A model generated the notes under the pieces. That model searched no databases and was not told the origin of the DNA. It was given only the letters and a program-made list of their open reading frames with translations. DNA of 64,000 nt from Acinetobacter apis (lineage in GTDB: Bacteria; Pseudomonadota; Gammaproteobacteria; Pseudomonadales; Moraxellaceae): contig NZ_FZLN01000001.1 of the NCBI RefSeq assembly GCF_900197575.1, positions 682,001 to 746,000 of the forward strand, in the 5' to 3' direction. Made by a program: the position numbers and the translations under genes. Each line of letters begins with the position of its first letter. The stretch's first letter is position 1. Positions 55,102 through 64,000 of the stretch are shown here, in pieces.

Positions 55102-56673
55102 TTATTGTGCTTGATAAGGCTTGATTGGTGTGCCTTGAATCGCCGCTTTTACAACATTAAATACATCTGTGTTATCAATGTAATTACCATCGTTTAACTT
55201 AGTGTATTTAGCAAAGTTTGCATCTTTACCATGAATACGTTGAGCAAACAATTCAGAACCTGCACCTTTAGCCCAAAGTGGTACTAATGCATTTGAATGA
55301 TCACCTGTTGGTCTAAAGGTGAAGTTTGGCATTTTTCCTTTGCCTTTATTTTCAATTGCTGCAAATGGAATCGTATTTGCATCTTTGCCCATTGGCATAC
55401 CATTGTCATGATCTGTAGTCACAATGACTAATGTATCATTCCAATTACTGTTCTTTTCTACCCAATCAATGACAGACTGGACAGCATTATTAAAATCTTG
55501 TGTTTCTTCAACTAAGCGACCATATTCAGGTTCGCCTGTACACTTGCCATAACTCCATTGTGAGTTACATGCGCTGGTATGCGCTGACCAATCTGTTGCA
55601 CCACCTTCGACCATCAAGAAGAATCCTTCTTTATTTTTGCTCAAGTGATTAATTGCACCTTTAGTCATCACACTTAATGTTGGTACTGTTTTCACATAAG
55701 CATCACCTGACGGCGTAGATTTGTCTTTACCTACAATTTCAACTTGGCGTGCTTGTTGTAATGTATTAGCAATTTCTGGTGATGCAAAGACAGGACCTGT
55801 ATAGCTCTTGCTACCATTGGCTAAAGCGTTAAAGTCACTTTTGCTACGAATCACATTCCAACCATATTGGCTATTTTTAGGCGTTAAACGACCTGTTTGT
55901 AAATTACTCCAGTCTTGCTCTGAAATATAAGTATATTGTGATTTACTATCGCAGCCAGTTTTCGACTCATCAGCAACAATTTTTTCACAAGGTGTACCAT
56001 TGATATTAAAACCAGGTGCCCCTGTGCCCATAATTAAATCTAAATGACCTTGCGATAACATTTGATGACCAATTGCATGGTAATTATTTCTTGAAATATT
56101 TTGTGCACCAAATGCTGCAGGTGTGGCATGAGAAAACGGAACTGTAGTAATCACACCTGTTGATTTACCTGCCGCTTTAGCCACTAAAGTGATAAATTCA
56201 ATCGGCTGACCATAGTTATTATAATTGATTGCATTATTATAGGTTTTGGTCCCTGATGCCAAAGCCGTGCCTGCTGCAGCACTGTCTGTTGGCGTTTTAG
56301 ATAAATATTCATAGCCTTTAAAAGGCAGTTTTGAATTATTGGTTGGTGTTACATCCCATGCTTGCTGAGGATCGTAATTAATCGCAGAGATCGAATTATT
56401 GGTTGGCTCTTTTGATGCATTCAATGGATAAGTTGACATGGCATATTTAGCAGGAAATTTTGCATAAGGCGCTTTTTGAATACCGCCATATTGCCAATCG
56501 GCAGTTGCTTGCCAAGTCCCTGGCCCTGCACCATCATTAATGAGGATGATGACATTTTTTGGCTGTGGTAAAGGTTTTGCTGTAGATGCTGAATGATTCA
56601 GATAGTGATGTGTACCACAACCTGTCAAAGCAATTGATAAAAAAAGCGCCGAAAATTTTAATTTAGTCATCAT
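55102..56673 (-). CDS. Alkaline phosphatase, lipoprotein
   Basis: A 523-residue PhoA-type alkaline phosphatase that releases phosphate from phosphomonoesters outside the inner membrane. The signal peptide ends LTGC with lipidated Cys19. NDGAGPG (46-52) begins the metal site, TPTDSAAAGTALASG (128-142) contains the nucleophile Ser131, and VTTDHDNGMP with TGDHSN supplies further metal ligands. Long low-complexity insertions rich in N, K and Y lie between motifs, making it larger than E. coli PhoA. It is a single gene and no Pho box was identified. Confidence 0.9.
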   Translation of the reverse strand: MMTKLKFSALFLSIALTGCGTHHYLNHSASTAKPLPQPKNVIILINDGAGPGTWQATADWQYGGIQKAPYAKFPAKYAMSTYPLNASKEPTNNSISAINYDPQQAWDVTPTNNSKLPFKGYEYLSKTPTDSAAAGTALASGTKTYNNAINYNNYGQPIEFITLVAKAAGKSTGVITTVPFSHATPAAFGAQNISRNNYHAIGHQMLSQGHLDLIMGTGAPGFNINGTPCEKIVADESKTGCDSKSQYTYISEQDWSNLQTGRLTPKNSQYGWNVIRSKSDFNALANGSKSYTGPVFASPEIANTLQQARQVEIVGKDKSTPSGDAYVKTVPTLSVMTKGAINHLSKNKEGFFLMVEGGATDWSAHTSACNSQWSYGKCTGEPEYGRLVEETQDFNNAVQSVIDWVEKNSNWNDTLVIVTTDHDNGMPMGKDANTIPFAAIENKGKGKMPNFTFRPTGDHSNALVPLWAKGAGSELFAQRIHGKDANFAKYTKLNDGNYIDNTDVFNVVKAAIQGTPIKPYQAQ

Positions 56674-56835
56674 TGTATCAATATCAAATAGAAGCGTAAT
56701 CTTTACTTTATATTAAAATATTATTTAATTTGTATGACAAAATCATCTTTAAAAAAATAAATCATTTTAAATCAAAAGATTATTTATTCTAATAATAAAA
56801 AATAAAAACAATTTCAGCTTATTCTTATTGGCTAT

Positions 56836-57381
56836 TTATTTTGATTTATATACGTTTTTTTGAATTTGACGAAGTAGTCGATAACGAATAATGCCACTGA
56901 TCGGGCGAATGAGATACCAATAAGGTCTGAACTTAGCTAATGACTTTGAGCTTAAGCATAAAATCCGAGTTTCCGTCGTAACATAAAAGTCTTTGTGGTC
57001 TTGATCAAGTTTAAAATATAACACTAATTTTGCATTATCAGGTGCTTTAAATGCTAAAAATGACTCTGCATCTGAAATCGGTATTTGTCCATAATCCTTT
57101 TTCCAAAACTGCCCAACTAACCCGAATGCAACTTCATGACTGGTTTGCTCAAGTAAAGTAAAGTTATTGAAACTAAAAGGTGGTTGAGAGATCAGTTGAT
57201 CAGTACTAGAAAATAGCCGAGCAGGAATTTCTCTTAGGGCAATCGCCCATCGAAAGAAAAAATCATCTTCAGTTTGATAATTTAAAATTGCAGACATTAT
57301 TTCTTCTGCAGTACCAACAACTTTTAGAAGGTGGATTTCTTTATAATGATAATTAGGTAAGTATTTTATATTTAATGACAT
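56836..57381 (-). CDS. Hypothetical protein, SRPBCC-like
   Basis: A 181-residue protein of a family I know only as hypothetical or SRPBCC/START-like. The recognisable block is FTLLEQTSHEVAFGLVGQFWKK, followed by VTTETRILCLSSKSLAKFRPYW (both split), and the C-terminal YLIRPISGIIRYRLLRQIQ. Proteins with this pattern probably bind a hydrophobic ligand in a helix-grip fold, but no function is established. It has no signal peptide and stands alone, downstream of the tRNA-Gly terminator. Confidence 0.7.
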   Translation of the reverse strand: MSLNIKYLPNYHYKEIHLLKVVGTAEEIMSAILNYQTEDDFFFRWAIALREIPARLFSSTDQLISQPPFSFNNFTLLEQTSHEVAFGLVGQFWKKDYGQIPISDAESFLAFKAPDNAKLVLYFKLDQDHKDFYVTTETRILCLSSKSLAKFRPYWYLIRPISGIIRYRLLRQIQKNVYKSK

Positions 57382-57496
57382 TGAACCCGAACCACGTTAG
57401 CGCAATATCCTTCATATAATAGCATGAAATAGCGTTTTAAATAGGATAAGTATGCACGCTTTAAAATGCATTTAACCAAGTCAAATGTATTGCAAT

Positions 57497-57527
57497 AAAA
57501 AAGCCCTAATTAAATTAGGGCTTTTTT
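57497..57527 (-). terminator. tRNA-Gly terminator
   Basis: GCCCTAA (57503-57509) pairs with TTAGGGC (57515-57521) around TTAAA, with six A and six T residues flanking. On the minus strand it lies 6 bp after the tRNA. Confidence 0.9.
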
Positions 57528-57532
57528 GAATT

Positions 57533-57608
57533 TGGAGCGGAAAAGGAGACTCGAACTCCCGACCCCAACCTTGGCAAGGTTATGCTCTACCAACTGAGCT
57601 ATTTCCGC
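57533..57608 (-). tRNA. tRNA-Gly (anticodon GCC)
   Basis: On the minus strand this 76-base gene folds as a tRNA: acceptor stem GCGGAAA paired with TTTCCGC, D-arm AGCTCAGTTGG, anticodon loop CTTGCCAAG with GCC at the centre, T-arm with GTTCGAGTC, and an encoded CCA end. GCC reads the glycine codons GGC and GGT. A consensus promoter lies just upstream and a strong terminator just downstream. Confidence 0.97.
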
Positions 57609-57619
57609 ATAGGTTGGGA

Positions 57620-57647
57620 ATTATAGTGAATTATTTAGACTTGTCAA
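57620..57647 (-). promoter_or_regulatory. Consensus promoter of tRNA-Gly
   Basis: On the minus strand, TTGACA (57642-57647) and TATAAT (57620-57625) are both perfect and separated by 16 bp. It lies 12 bp before the first base of the mature tRNA, in the gap after the cysS stop. Confidence 0.88.
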
Positions 57648-57652
57648 GCTAT

Positions 57653-59083
57653 TTAATCTGCACGGCGCCAAACTGTGCCTTGTCGTGTATCTTCAAGGAC
57701 AATACCTTGTGCCAATAACGCATCTCGAATTTGATCTGACTTGGCAAAATCTTTGGCTTTTTTTGCTGCAACACGATCTGCGATCAACTGCTCAATTTCG
57801 GCATCTGATATATTCAGCTGAGTTTGCCCGATGGATGACTTTAAAAAGTCGTCAATCCCATGTTGAAATAAGCCCAATACTTTTAATAAATGCGCTAAGG
57901 TATTGGCATAACGTGCTGCATCTTCTGCTGCATTATCTTTTACCGCGCGATTTAAATCATGTGAGATTTCAAATAATACCGCCAAAGCTTCAGGTGTATT
58001 AAAATCATCTCGCATTGCTTGGTTAAAACGTTCAATACTTGCTTCATCACCCATTATATTTGAATCAAGCGGGCCGAATGCCTGCTCATATGTATTTAAT
58101 GAGTTATAAAAACGAGTGAGTGCTGTTTTTGCTTCTTTTAATGCAGCATCCGAAAAATTAATTGGGCTACGATAATGCGATGCTGTAATAAAATACCGAA
58201 TAACTTCAGGGTGGAATTTTTCCATTACTTCACGGATGGTAAAGAAATTATCGAGTGACTTCGACATTTTTTCACCATCAATATTAACAAAACCTGCATG
58301 CATCCAATAGTTAACATATTGTTCACCTGTTGCAGCTTCGCTTTGCGCAATTTCATTTTCATGATGAGGAAAAGGTAAATCCCCGCCACCGCCATGAATA
58401 TCAAAATGATTCGCTAAGCAGCAAGTCGACATTGCAGAACATTCAATATGCCAACCTGGACGACCATTGCCCCATGGTGAAGACCAAAATGGTTCGTTTG
58501 GTTTAGCTCGTTTCCATAATACAAAATCGAAAGGATGTTTTTTCTCGACATCCACATCAACACGCTCACTGGCACCTGCCTGCATGTCTTCTAATTTTCG
58601 ACCGGATAAACGACCATACTTTTTAAATTGATTGACTTCAAAATAGACATCACCATTGGCTGCAGGATAGGCAGCACGATTGTCTACAAGCTGCCCAATC
58701 ATAGTTTTCATTTCATCAATATAATCTGTTGCTTTTGGCGACTCATCTGGCTCAGCACAACCAAGCTTTTGAAAGTCTTCATTTAACGCAACAATAAAAC
58801 GTTCAGTGAGTTCACCAATTGTTTCACCATTTTGGTGTGCACGCTCTATAATTTTGTCATCTATATCTGTGATATTTCGTACATATTTAACATTCCAACC
58901 TTGGCTACGTAAAAAGCGTACAATATAGTCAAATGCAACCACAGTGCGAGCATGTCCAATATGACAGTAATCATACACTGTCATGCCACATACATATAAA
59001 TCGATATGGCCTTCTTTTAATGGAACAAATTCAACTTTTTTTCGTTGCTCTGTGTTATATAAGACAAATGATTGTGGTTGCAT
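57653..59083 (-). CDS. cysS: Cysteine--tRNA ligase
   Basis: CysRS charges tRNA-Cys with cysteine. The 476-residue class I enzyme has the HIGH motif at 41-44 (YCHIGHAR), KMSKS in GEKMSKSLDNF, and zinc-binding residues in LYVCGMTVYDYCH and WHIECSAMS. The length and N-terminus are normal. The tRNA-Gly gene with its own strong promoter begins 45 bp after its stop, so cysS read-through would also transcribe it. No T-box or other leader is expected or seen in a proteobacterium. Confidence 0.97.
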   Translation of the reverse strand: MQPQSFVLYNTEQRKKVEFVPLKEGHIDLYVCGMTVYDYCHIGHARTVVAFDYIVRFLRSQGWNVKYVRNITDIDDKIIERAHQNGETIGELTERFIVALNEDFQKLGCAEPDESPKATDYIDEMKTMIGQLVDNRAAYPAANGDVYFEVNQFKKYGRLSGRKLEDMQAGASERVDVDVEKKHPFDFVLWKRAKPNEPFWSSPWGNGRPGWHIECSAMSTCCLANHFDIHGGGGDLPFPHHENEIAQSEAATGEQYVNYWMHAGFVNIDGEKMSKSLDNFFTIREVMEKFHPEVIRYFITASHYRSPINFSDAALKEAKTALTRFYNSLNTYEQAFGPLDSNIMGDEASIERFNQAMRDDFNTPEALAVLFEISHDLNRAVKDNAAEDAARYANTLAHLLKVLGLFQHGIDDFLKSSIGQTQLNISDAEIEQLIADRVAAKKAKDFAKSDQIRDALLAQGIVLEDTRQGTVWRRAD

Positions 59084-59299
59084 ATTTAGATTTTAAATGA
59101 CTTAAATAGGAAGATCATTCATCATAACTGATCCACTATTTTTCAAAAAGACTTTTAATAAATAAAAAAGATAAGTTTATGAAAAGTTATACATTTGAAA
59201 ACATGTATCTACTGGTTCTATGTTAATATACAGGATACTTTTTTATGCGCTGAATATGCGGCATCTGCAATAAGCCCCCTGTTTTTGAGCTCTCTACCT

Positions 59300-60277
59300 A
59301 TGTCAAATCCCTTAAAATTTAAACAAGTTGCCTTAGATACATTGAAAATCGAGCAACATGCACTTGATGTACTCGCAACACAAATTGATGACCGTTTTGT
59401 CAAAGCCTGTGAAATTATTTTGGCATGTCAAGGTCGTCTTGTGGTCACAGGTATGGGAAAATCTGGTCATATTGGGCGAAAAATGGCTGCAACATTTGCA
59501 TCAACAGGAACACCCTCATTTTTTATGCACCCTGGTGAAGCAAGTCATGGCGACCTAGGTATGCTTGTTAAAGGTGATGTGGTCATTGCAATTTCAAACT
59601 CAGGCAAGAGCGATGAAATTATGATGCTTATGCCGTTAATTAAACATCTAAATATTCCTTTAATTACCATCAGTGCAACTGAACATGGTCCGATGCCACA
59701 GAATGCGGATGTTGCTCTCACTTTAGGTTTATCCCAAGAAGCTTGTCCTTTAGGGCTTGCACCAACTTCAAGTACAACAGCCACCTTGGCTCTTGGAGAT
59801 GCACTTGCTGTCTCTTTACTCGATGCCCGTGGTTTTACATCAGATGACTTTGCACGTTCTCACCCAGCAGGTGCACTAGGTAAACGTCTATTATTATATG
59901 TAAAGCATCTAATGCATACAGATTTAGAACTACCAAAAGTATCGCCAAATACACCCATGCGTCAGGTTTTGTTTGAAATTACTGAAAAACGATTGGGTTT
60001 AACAACTGTTGTAGATGACAACGATGTACTCTTAGGTATTTTTACCGATGGTGACTTACGTCGACTGATTGATAAACAACAAGGTTTTGATGTGAATTTA
60101 CCTGTTGCAGAAGTCATGATTAAAAATCCAAGCACTATATCTGCAGATGCACGTGCAGTTGAAGCGTTAGAACAATTACGAGACCGTAAAATTAATCAAT
60201 TTGTCGTCACCAATGACCAAAAACAAGTGATTGGTGTTTTAAGTATGCATGATTTAATTCGTGCTGGAGTTGCATAA
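59300..60277 (+). CDS. kdsD: Arabinose-5-phosphate isomerase KdsD
   Basis: KdsD turns ribulose 5-phosphate into arabinose 5-phosphate, the first step of Kdo synthesis for LPS or LOS. The 325-residue protein has a SIS domain (about 40-175: VVTGMGKSGHIGRKMAATFASTG, split) and two CBS domains (about 205-325). An in-frame TTG far upstream would add 35 residues with no support, so I use the ATG at 59300, which gives the family length. Its stop overlaps the kdsC start (TAATG). Confidence 0.95.
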   Translation: MSNPLKFKQVALDTLKIEQHALDVLATQIDDRFVKACEIILACQGRLVVTGMGKSGHIGRKMAATFASTGTPSFFMHPGEASHGDLGMLVKGDVVIAISNSGKSDEIMMLMPLIKHLNIPLITISATEHGPMPQNADVALTLGLSQEACPLGLAPTSSTTATLALGDALAVSLLDARGFTSDDFARSHPAGALGKRLLLYVKHLMHTDLELPKVSPNTPMRQVLFEITEKRLGLTTVVDDNDVLLGIFTDGDLRRLIDKQQGFDVNLPVAEVMIKNPSTISADARAVEALEQLRDRKINQFVVTNDQKQVIGVLSMHDLIRAGVA

Positions 60278-60816
60278 TGGCTTCTTATGTTTTGTTAGAA
60301 CAAGCACGCGATGTTCAAGCCCTTGTATTAGATGTAGATGGAATTTTAAGCGATGGTTTTGTGACCTTAACGAATAGCGGTGATGAAATAAAATCATTTG
60401 ATATTCGTGATGGTCTAGGTATGAAGCTTGTTCAACAAGCTGGATTAAAAGTCATCATTATTACAGGGCGACAAAGCCATATTGTTCAAAAACGGATGAC
60501 AGATTTAGGTGTAGATTTGGTCTTTCAAGGTCGTGAAGATAAAGGGACTGCACTGAAAGAAGCTTGTGCTCAACTGAATTTAACACCTCAAGACTGCTTA
60601 TATATGGGTGATGATTGGCCGGATCTATCTGCTTTTTCCATTGCAGGCATGAAAGTTACTGTACCAAATGGTCATGTTGAAGTACGCCGTCGTGCGGACC
60701 TTGTTACCCAAGCTATGGGCGGACGCGGCGCAGTCAGGGAAATTTGTGATATGCTTTTACAAGCAAAAGGCGTGTATGACGAGCTCCTTGAAAAACACTT
60801 AACAACCCCACATTAA
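60277..60816 (+). CDS. kdsC: Kdo-8-phosphate phosphatase KdsC
   Basis: KdsC removes the phosphate from Kdo 8-phosphate to yield Kdo. The 179-residue protein is a C0-type HAD phosphatase: LDVDGILSDG (18-27) contains the nucleophile Asp19 and acid Asp21, IITGRQSHIV gives motif II, and YMGDDWPDLSA motif IV. It has no cap domain, as expected for KdsC, which forms a tetramer. Its ATG overlaps the kdsD stop, and lptC follows after 32 bp. Confidence 0.95.
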   Translation: MASYVLLEQARDVQALVLDVDGILSDGFVTLTNSGDEIKSFDIRDGLGMKLVQQAGLKVIIITGRQSHIVQKRMTDLGVDLVFQGREDKGTALKEACAQLNLTPQDCLYMGDDWPDLSAFSIAGMKVTVPNGHVEVRRRADLVTQAMGGRGAVREICDMLLQAKGVYDELLEKHLTTPH

Positions 60817-60848
60817 TCACTTACTTGCTTTGCTGACCAACGACGCCT

Positions 60849-61397
60849 ATGGAAACAAAAAATTTATATGCTGCTGCCCTTGTGATTGTAATGATAACAA
60901 GTGGTTACTACTATTTTAGTGGCAAAAGTAAAAAATTAGACGTAGATTCATCACGTAACATGACTTATGCAGCAGAGCAAGTTAAACTGACGCAGACAGA
61001 CGAAAAAGGTGCAGTTTCTACACGGTCTTCTGTTGACCGAATTATACAAAACAAGCAAGATGCCACAACACAAATGTATAACCTATATGTGACAACATAT
61101 ACACAAGGCAAAGAAGATGGTACATACTCTGCCCCACGTGCAGATGGCTATAATGACAATGAAAAATTTGTACTTAGAGACCATGTTGTTGCGAACAAAG
61201 TAACGCCACAAGGTACCATGACATTAACGACAACTGAACTAACTGGCTATCCAAAAACTAAAATGGTTGAAACTGATCAAAAGGTTCAAGTTGAATCACC
61301 ACAAAGCCAATTTGTAAGTCAAGGATTAAAGGCTGACCTAAATTCAGGGCAGTACGAGTTTTTTAATATTCGAGGAAAGTATGCTCCTACATCTTAA
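60849..61397 (+). CDS. lptC: LPS export system protein LptC
   Basis: LptC is a bitopic inner-membrane protein that receives lipopolysaccharide (or LOS) from LptBFG and hands it to LptA. The 182-residue protein has a single N-terminal membrane helix (about 6-25) and a periplasmic beta-jellyroll. DKGAVSTRSSVDRIIQ and LRDHVVANKVTPQGTMTLTTTELTGYPKTK (split) match the family. The coding region overlaps the lptA start by 17 bp, so translation is coupled. Confidence 0.9.
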   Translation: METKNLYAAALVIVMITSGYYYFSGKSKKLDVDSSRNMTYAAEQVKLTQTDEKGAVSTRSSVDRIIQNKQDATTQMYNLYVTTYTQGKEDGTYSAPRADGYNDNEKFVLRDHVVANKVTPQGTMTLTTTELTGYPKTKMVETDQKVQVESPQSQFVSQGLKADLNSGQYEFFNIRGKYAPTS

Positions 61398-61962
61398 ACG
61401 AGTTCGCCATCACGTATTGCTTAAACTTGCGATCGGCTCTTTAACCGTAATGACCGCAACAGCACATGCTTTGCCAAGTGATCGTAGTAAACCGATTTCA
61501 TTAAATGCAGACAAAGCAACCTATAATGATAAAACAGGCTTTACCACCTATACAGGTAATGTTGTGATTGAACAAGGTACTATGAAGTTACAAGCTTCTG
61601 CTGTGACTGCACAATTAAATAAAGATCGTCAAATTAGTACCGTCACTGCCACAGGTAATCCTGCTCAGTTTCAGCAACAAACTGAAGCAAATAAAGGCTT
61701 AGCAAAAGGACAAGGACAACGCATTGTCTATAATGCAGACACTGGGATTATTGTATTAACAGGCAATGCAATGGTCACTCAAGATGGTGCAAGTGTTCGT
61801 GGTGGCTCTCTTCGTTATAGTATGAACAAAGGTGATATTGAAGCTGTAGGAAGCAATACTTCAGGCGGCTCAAGCAATAAAAACACAACCAATTCTGGCC
61901 GTGTACAAATTATTATTCCACCAAATAGCTCTAAAATAAGTCAAGGGGCTGTTAGTCCATGA
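61381..61962 (+). CDS. lptA: LPS transport periplasmic protein LptA
   Basis: LptA forms the periplasmic bridge that carries lipopolysaccharide from LptC to LptD. The 193-residue protein has a signal peptide (ending about ATAHA, residue 30), and the OstA-like jellyroll contains [21 protein letters not shown] (split), [17 protein letters not shown] and [20 protein letters not shown] precedes the ATG inside the lptC end. The tail is rich in S, N, K and G. The stop overlaps the lptB start by 4 bp. Confidence 0.94.
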   Translation: MLLHLKRVRHHVLLKLAIGSLTVMTATAHALPSDRSKPISLNADKATYNDKTGFTTYTGNVVIEQGTMKLQASAVTAQLNKDRQISTVTATGNPAQFQQQTEANKGLAKGQGQRIVYNADTGIIVLTGNAMVTQDGASVRGGSLRYSMNKGDIEAVGSNTSGGSSNKNTTNSGRVQIIIPPNSSKISQGAVSP

Positions 61963-62702
61963 GCCATACATTAACACCCCAAACTTTGCGAATTAAACAT
62001 CTTGCTAAAAACTACAGCAAACGCTGGGTTGTTAAAGATGTTTCATTTGAAATGCAAAGCGGTCAAATTGTCGGCTTACTTGGACCAAATGGTGCAGGTA
62101 AAACCACAAGCTTTTACATGGTGGTCGGCTTAGTTCGAATGGATAAAGGTGAAATCTATTTAGATGACCAAGACTTATCGAATTACGCAATGCATGAACG
62201 CGCACGAAAAGGCTTAGGTTATTTACCACAAGAAGCATCTATTTTCCGTAAATTGACCATTGCTGAAAATATCATGGCAATTTTAGAAACACGTAAAGAA
62301 CTGAGTAAAGCTGAGCGTGAACAGCGTTTAAAAGCATTGCTTGATGACTTTAAAATCAGTCATATCAAAGACTCTTTAGGTATGAGCGTGTCTGGTGGCG
62401 AGCGTCGCCGTGCAGAAATTGCACGTGCATTGGCTGCGGATCCCAAATTTATGCTGCTAGATGAGCCTTTCGCAGGGGTTGACCCAATTTCTGTTGGCGA
62501 TATTAAAGATATTATCGAAAATCTAAAAAATCGTGGTATTGGGGTTTTAATTACCGATCATAACGTGCGTGAAACACTTGCGATATGTGAAAAAGCATAT
62601 ATTGTCAGTGAAGGCTCTGTGATTGCAGAAGGCACAGCAGACGAAATTTTAGCAAACTCTCAAGTTCGTGAAGTTTATCTTGGTGATAATTTTACTGTAT
62701 AA
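61959..62702 (+). CDS. lptB: LPS export ABC transporter ATPase LptB
   Basis: LptB is the ATPase of the LptBFGC complex that extracts lipopolysaccharide from the inner membrane. The 247-residue protein has Walker [10 protein letters not shown] (42-50), the LptB-type segment [15 protein letters not shown], signature [15 protein letters not shown], Walker [14 protein letters not shown] and the switch [10 protein letters not shown]. LptF and LptG are encoded elsewhere. Overlap with lptA and order kdsD-kdsC-lptC-lptA-lptB are the common gammaproteobacterial layout. Confidence 0.96.
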   Translation: MSHTLTPQTLRIKHLAKNYSKRWVVKDVSFEMQSGQIVGLLGPNGAGKTTSFYMVVGLVRMDKGEIYLDDQDLSNYAMHERARKGLGYLPQEASIFRKLTIAENIMAILETRKELSKAEREQRLKALLDDFKISHIKDSLGMSVSGGERRRAEIARALAADPKFMLLDEPFAGVDPISVGDIKDIIENLKNRGIGVLITDHNVRETLAICEKAYIVSEGSVIAEGTADEILANSQVREVYLGDNFTV

Positions 62703-62712
62703 ATGAAATGAG

Positions 62713-62734
62713 GCTAAATTAAATCTAATTTAGC
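62713..62734. terminator. Hairpin between lptB and the PepSY gene
   Basis: GCTAAATTA (62713-62721) and TAATTTAGC (62726-62734) form a 9-bp stem around AATC. It overlaps the last codons of the convergent PepSY gene. It is AT-rich and has no long T tract. Confidence 0.45.
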
Positions 62735-64000
62735 TTCGCTTTATACTGCTCATATAGAGTAACTAAGCCTGTGATTGCAATAAATACCATAACACTCCAA
62801 AACCATACAGGTATTACAAAGTAAAGCAATCCAATAATACTTAGCGTTGAAACACGCTGTATGTTTGTACCTGATTGCCACCATAACCGGACATGCTGAC
62901 TAAATTGCAGTAAAATCGTTTTAGGTTTACTGTAAATTAACCAAGGGATATAAATCAATAATATTGCCAAGCAAATGGCTAAACCACTTAAAACCAAAGC
63001 AATTTGATTTATCCAACCAAACAATACGCCAATATGTAAATCGACTCCCCACCGCGTTAATCGAGCAGATAGTGGAAAATCTTTAAATTCTAATTTATCG
63101 ACCACTTGTTTAGTATTCATATCAACAGCAATGGCATCCACCTGAATAGGCCATTGATGATTCATTTCTTGTACTGTCCATGCACGATTGATTTGGTCGC
63201 TAGGTTTAATTTGTAAACGGTGTGCTACTAAGCCATTTTCACGTGCAATCAATAAAATTTCATCAAAATTTTGCAAGTTCAAATTGGCCATAGGCCCTTT
63301 TAAATGCATTGTCGCTGCATGATGCTCTGCATGTGGATCTTGTTCGTTTGCCTGACTTTGATGAGATAAATTCGTTTGTAATGTTGGTGTATCACCATTA
63401 AACCAATGCCGAAATTGAGCAATGTTCCCCCCTGCCCAATTTGACCATGTCAGCCCTGTAATTGAAAAAAATAATAAAGCAGGTAAAAAAATCAAACCAA
63501 TTAGTATATGCTTTTTGGTAGAAGAAGATCGCTGTATAACAAGTTGCTGATTTCTTTTTCTAAACCACTGTATCAGTCCCGTAAGTGCCAAAACACCCAA
63601 CCAACTTGCCGCTAGCTCACTATAAATTCGACCATAATGACCAAGTAATAATTCTCGGTGTAACTGATCTAAAAAAGTCCGCATAGGCAAAACACCACTG
63701 GTTCCATATACAGCCAACTGACCTTGAGCATTCAAAGTGTATGGATTGATAAACACAGCCATCATTTTTTTTGCATGTTCATCATCCATATATAAAACAC
63801 GCGTTGTTGCATTTGTATTTTCTGCTGGGCGTACAGCCATAATATGGGCAGTTTTGGGTAAAACGTCTTGCGCACGTTGAATCTGCACACTCAGTGCTTG
63901 TGGTTTAGCATTTGGTTGATGGTGTGCAATTAAAAAGTTTTTATAGAGCGTACGTTCAATCTGAGGCGTTAATCCGTATAAAACACCAGTGAATGCAGCA
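62725..64000 (-). CDS. PepSY-associated membrane protein (partial, cut by window edge)
   Basis: The reading frame stays open to the last base of the window, so the gene continues beyond 64000. The visible 425 codons contain the PepSY-type start GLTPQIERTLYKNF, then hydrophobic segments near GVLALTGLIQWF, LIGLIFLPALLFFSITGLTW, IALVLSGLAICLAILLIYIPW and two close to the end. A histidine-rich stretch (PHAEHHAATMH) sits in a periplasmic part. The family includes PiuB-like proteins linked to iron and siderophore use, often as ferric-chelate reductases. A GTG at 63888 should not be taken as the start. Confidence 0.8.
   Translation of the reverse strand, partial: AAFTGVLYGLTPQIERTLYKNFLIAHHQPNAKPQALSVQIQRAQDVLPKTAHIMAVRPAENTNATTRVLYMDDEHAKKMMAVFINPYTLNAQGQLAVYGTSGVLPMRTFLDQLHRELLLGHYGRIYSELAASWLGVLALTGLIQWFRKRNQQLVIQRSSSTKKHILIGLIFLPALLFFSITGLTWSNWAGGNIAQFRHWFNGDTPTLQTNLSHQSQANEQDPHAEHHAATMHLKGPMANLNLQNFDEILLIARENGLVAHRLQIKPSDQINRAWTVQEMNHQWPIQVDAIAVDMNTKQVVDKLEFKDFPLSARLTRWGVDLHIGVLFGWINQIALVLSGLAICLAILLIYIPWLIYSKPKTILLQFSQHVRLWWQSGTNIQRVSTLSIIGLLYFVIPVWFWSVMVFIAITGLVTLYEQYKAKLN

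Noticed and set aside
1..64000. CRISPR arrays, insertion sequences, prophage genes, toxin-antitoxin or other defence systems
   Set aside because: None found by reading; no regular repeat-spacer pattern, no transposase motif and no integrase or attachment site.

Overview
The window looks like chromosomal DNA from an Acinetobacter species (Gammaproteobacteria, Moraxellaceae). The evidence is AT-rich DNA, two DcaP-type coiled-coil porins (a family known mainly from Acinetobacter), cvpA-purF beside pyrD/sixA/gpsA, a dadA-dadX pair opposite an Lrp-type regulator, and a kdsD-kdsC-lptC-lptA-lptB block. I see no insertion sequence, phage gene, integrase or CRISPR array. I cannot name the species.

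Layout. 1-26900 is mostly housekeeping: tsaD, rpsU, yqeY, an M48-like membrane protein that has lost its zinc ligands, purF, cvpA, pyrD, sixA, gpsA, a nitroreductase, a DEAD-box helicase, a cold-shock protein, tusA, rpoH, thiS-thiG, proC, the D-alanine catabolism locus (lrp-like/dadA/dadX), a lytic transglycosylase, and a sulfate-uptake operon (sbp, a hydrolase, cysT, cysW, cysA, cysB). 27000-38300 is accessory metabolism: a class-3-like aldehyde dehydrogenase, DoxX, an NAD(P)-binding protein, a MetQ-type lipoprotein co-transcribed with a 2-oxoglutarate/Fe(II)-type oxygenase, a secreted copper amine oxidase, and two DcaP-like porins around a LuxR-type regulator.

38600-53350 is the most interesting part. 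It is a 13-gene minus-strand run (51674 down to 39510) with an IclR-type regulator downstream and a divergent porin gene upstream. The run encodes a complete three-component Rieske oxygenase (ferredoxin, FAD reductase, alpha subunit without beta), a diol-dehydrogenase-like SDR, a two-module extradiol dioxygenase, an alpha/beta hydrolase, a cupin, an MFS importer, an aspartate-dehydrogenase-family protein, a second SDR with an altered catalytic motif, an aldehyde dehydrogenase and a thiamine-diphosphate enzyme. It reads as a pathway that imports, oxygenates and cleaves an aromatic or heteroaromatic compound of unknown identity. It has no standard meta-pathway hydratase/aldolase. A TTGACA-type promoter and a palindrome just upstream of the first gene, and a long hairpin inside the operon, suggest its control.

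53400-64000 returns to general functions: a secreted esterase-like hydrolase, the remnant of a hemG-like gene with two in-frame stops, a lipoprotein alkaline phosphatase, a tRNA-Gly(GCC) with a consensus promoter, cysS, the Kdo/LPS-transport block kdsD-kdsC-lptC-lptA-lptB, and a PepSY membrane protein cut by the right edge of the window.

All functional calls come from reading motifs in the translated sequence. No database search was possible.
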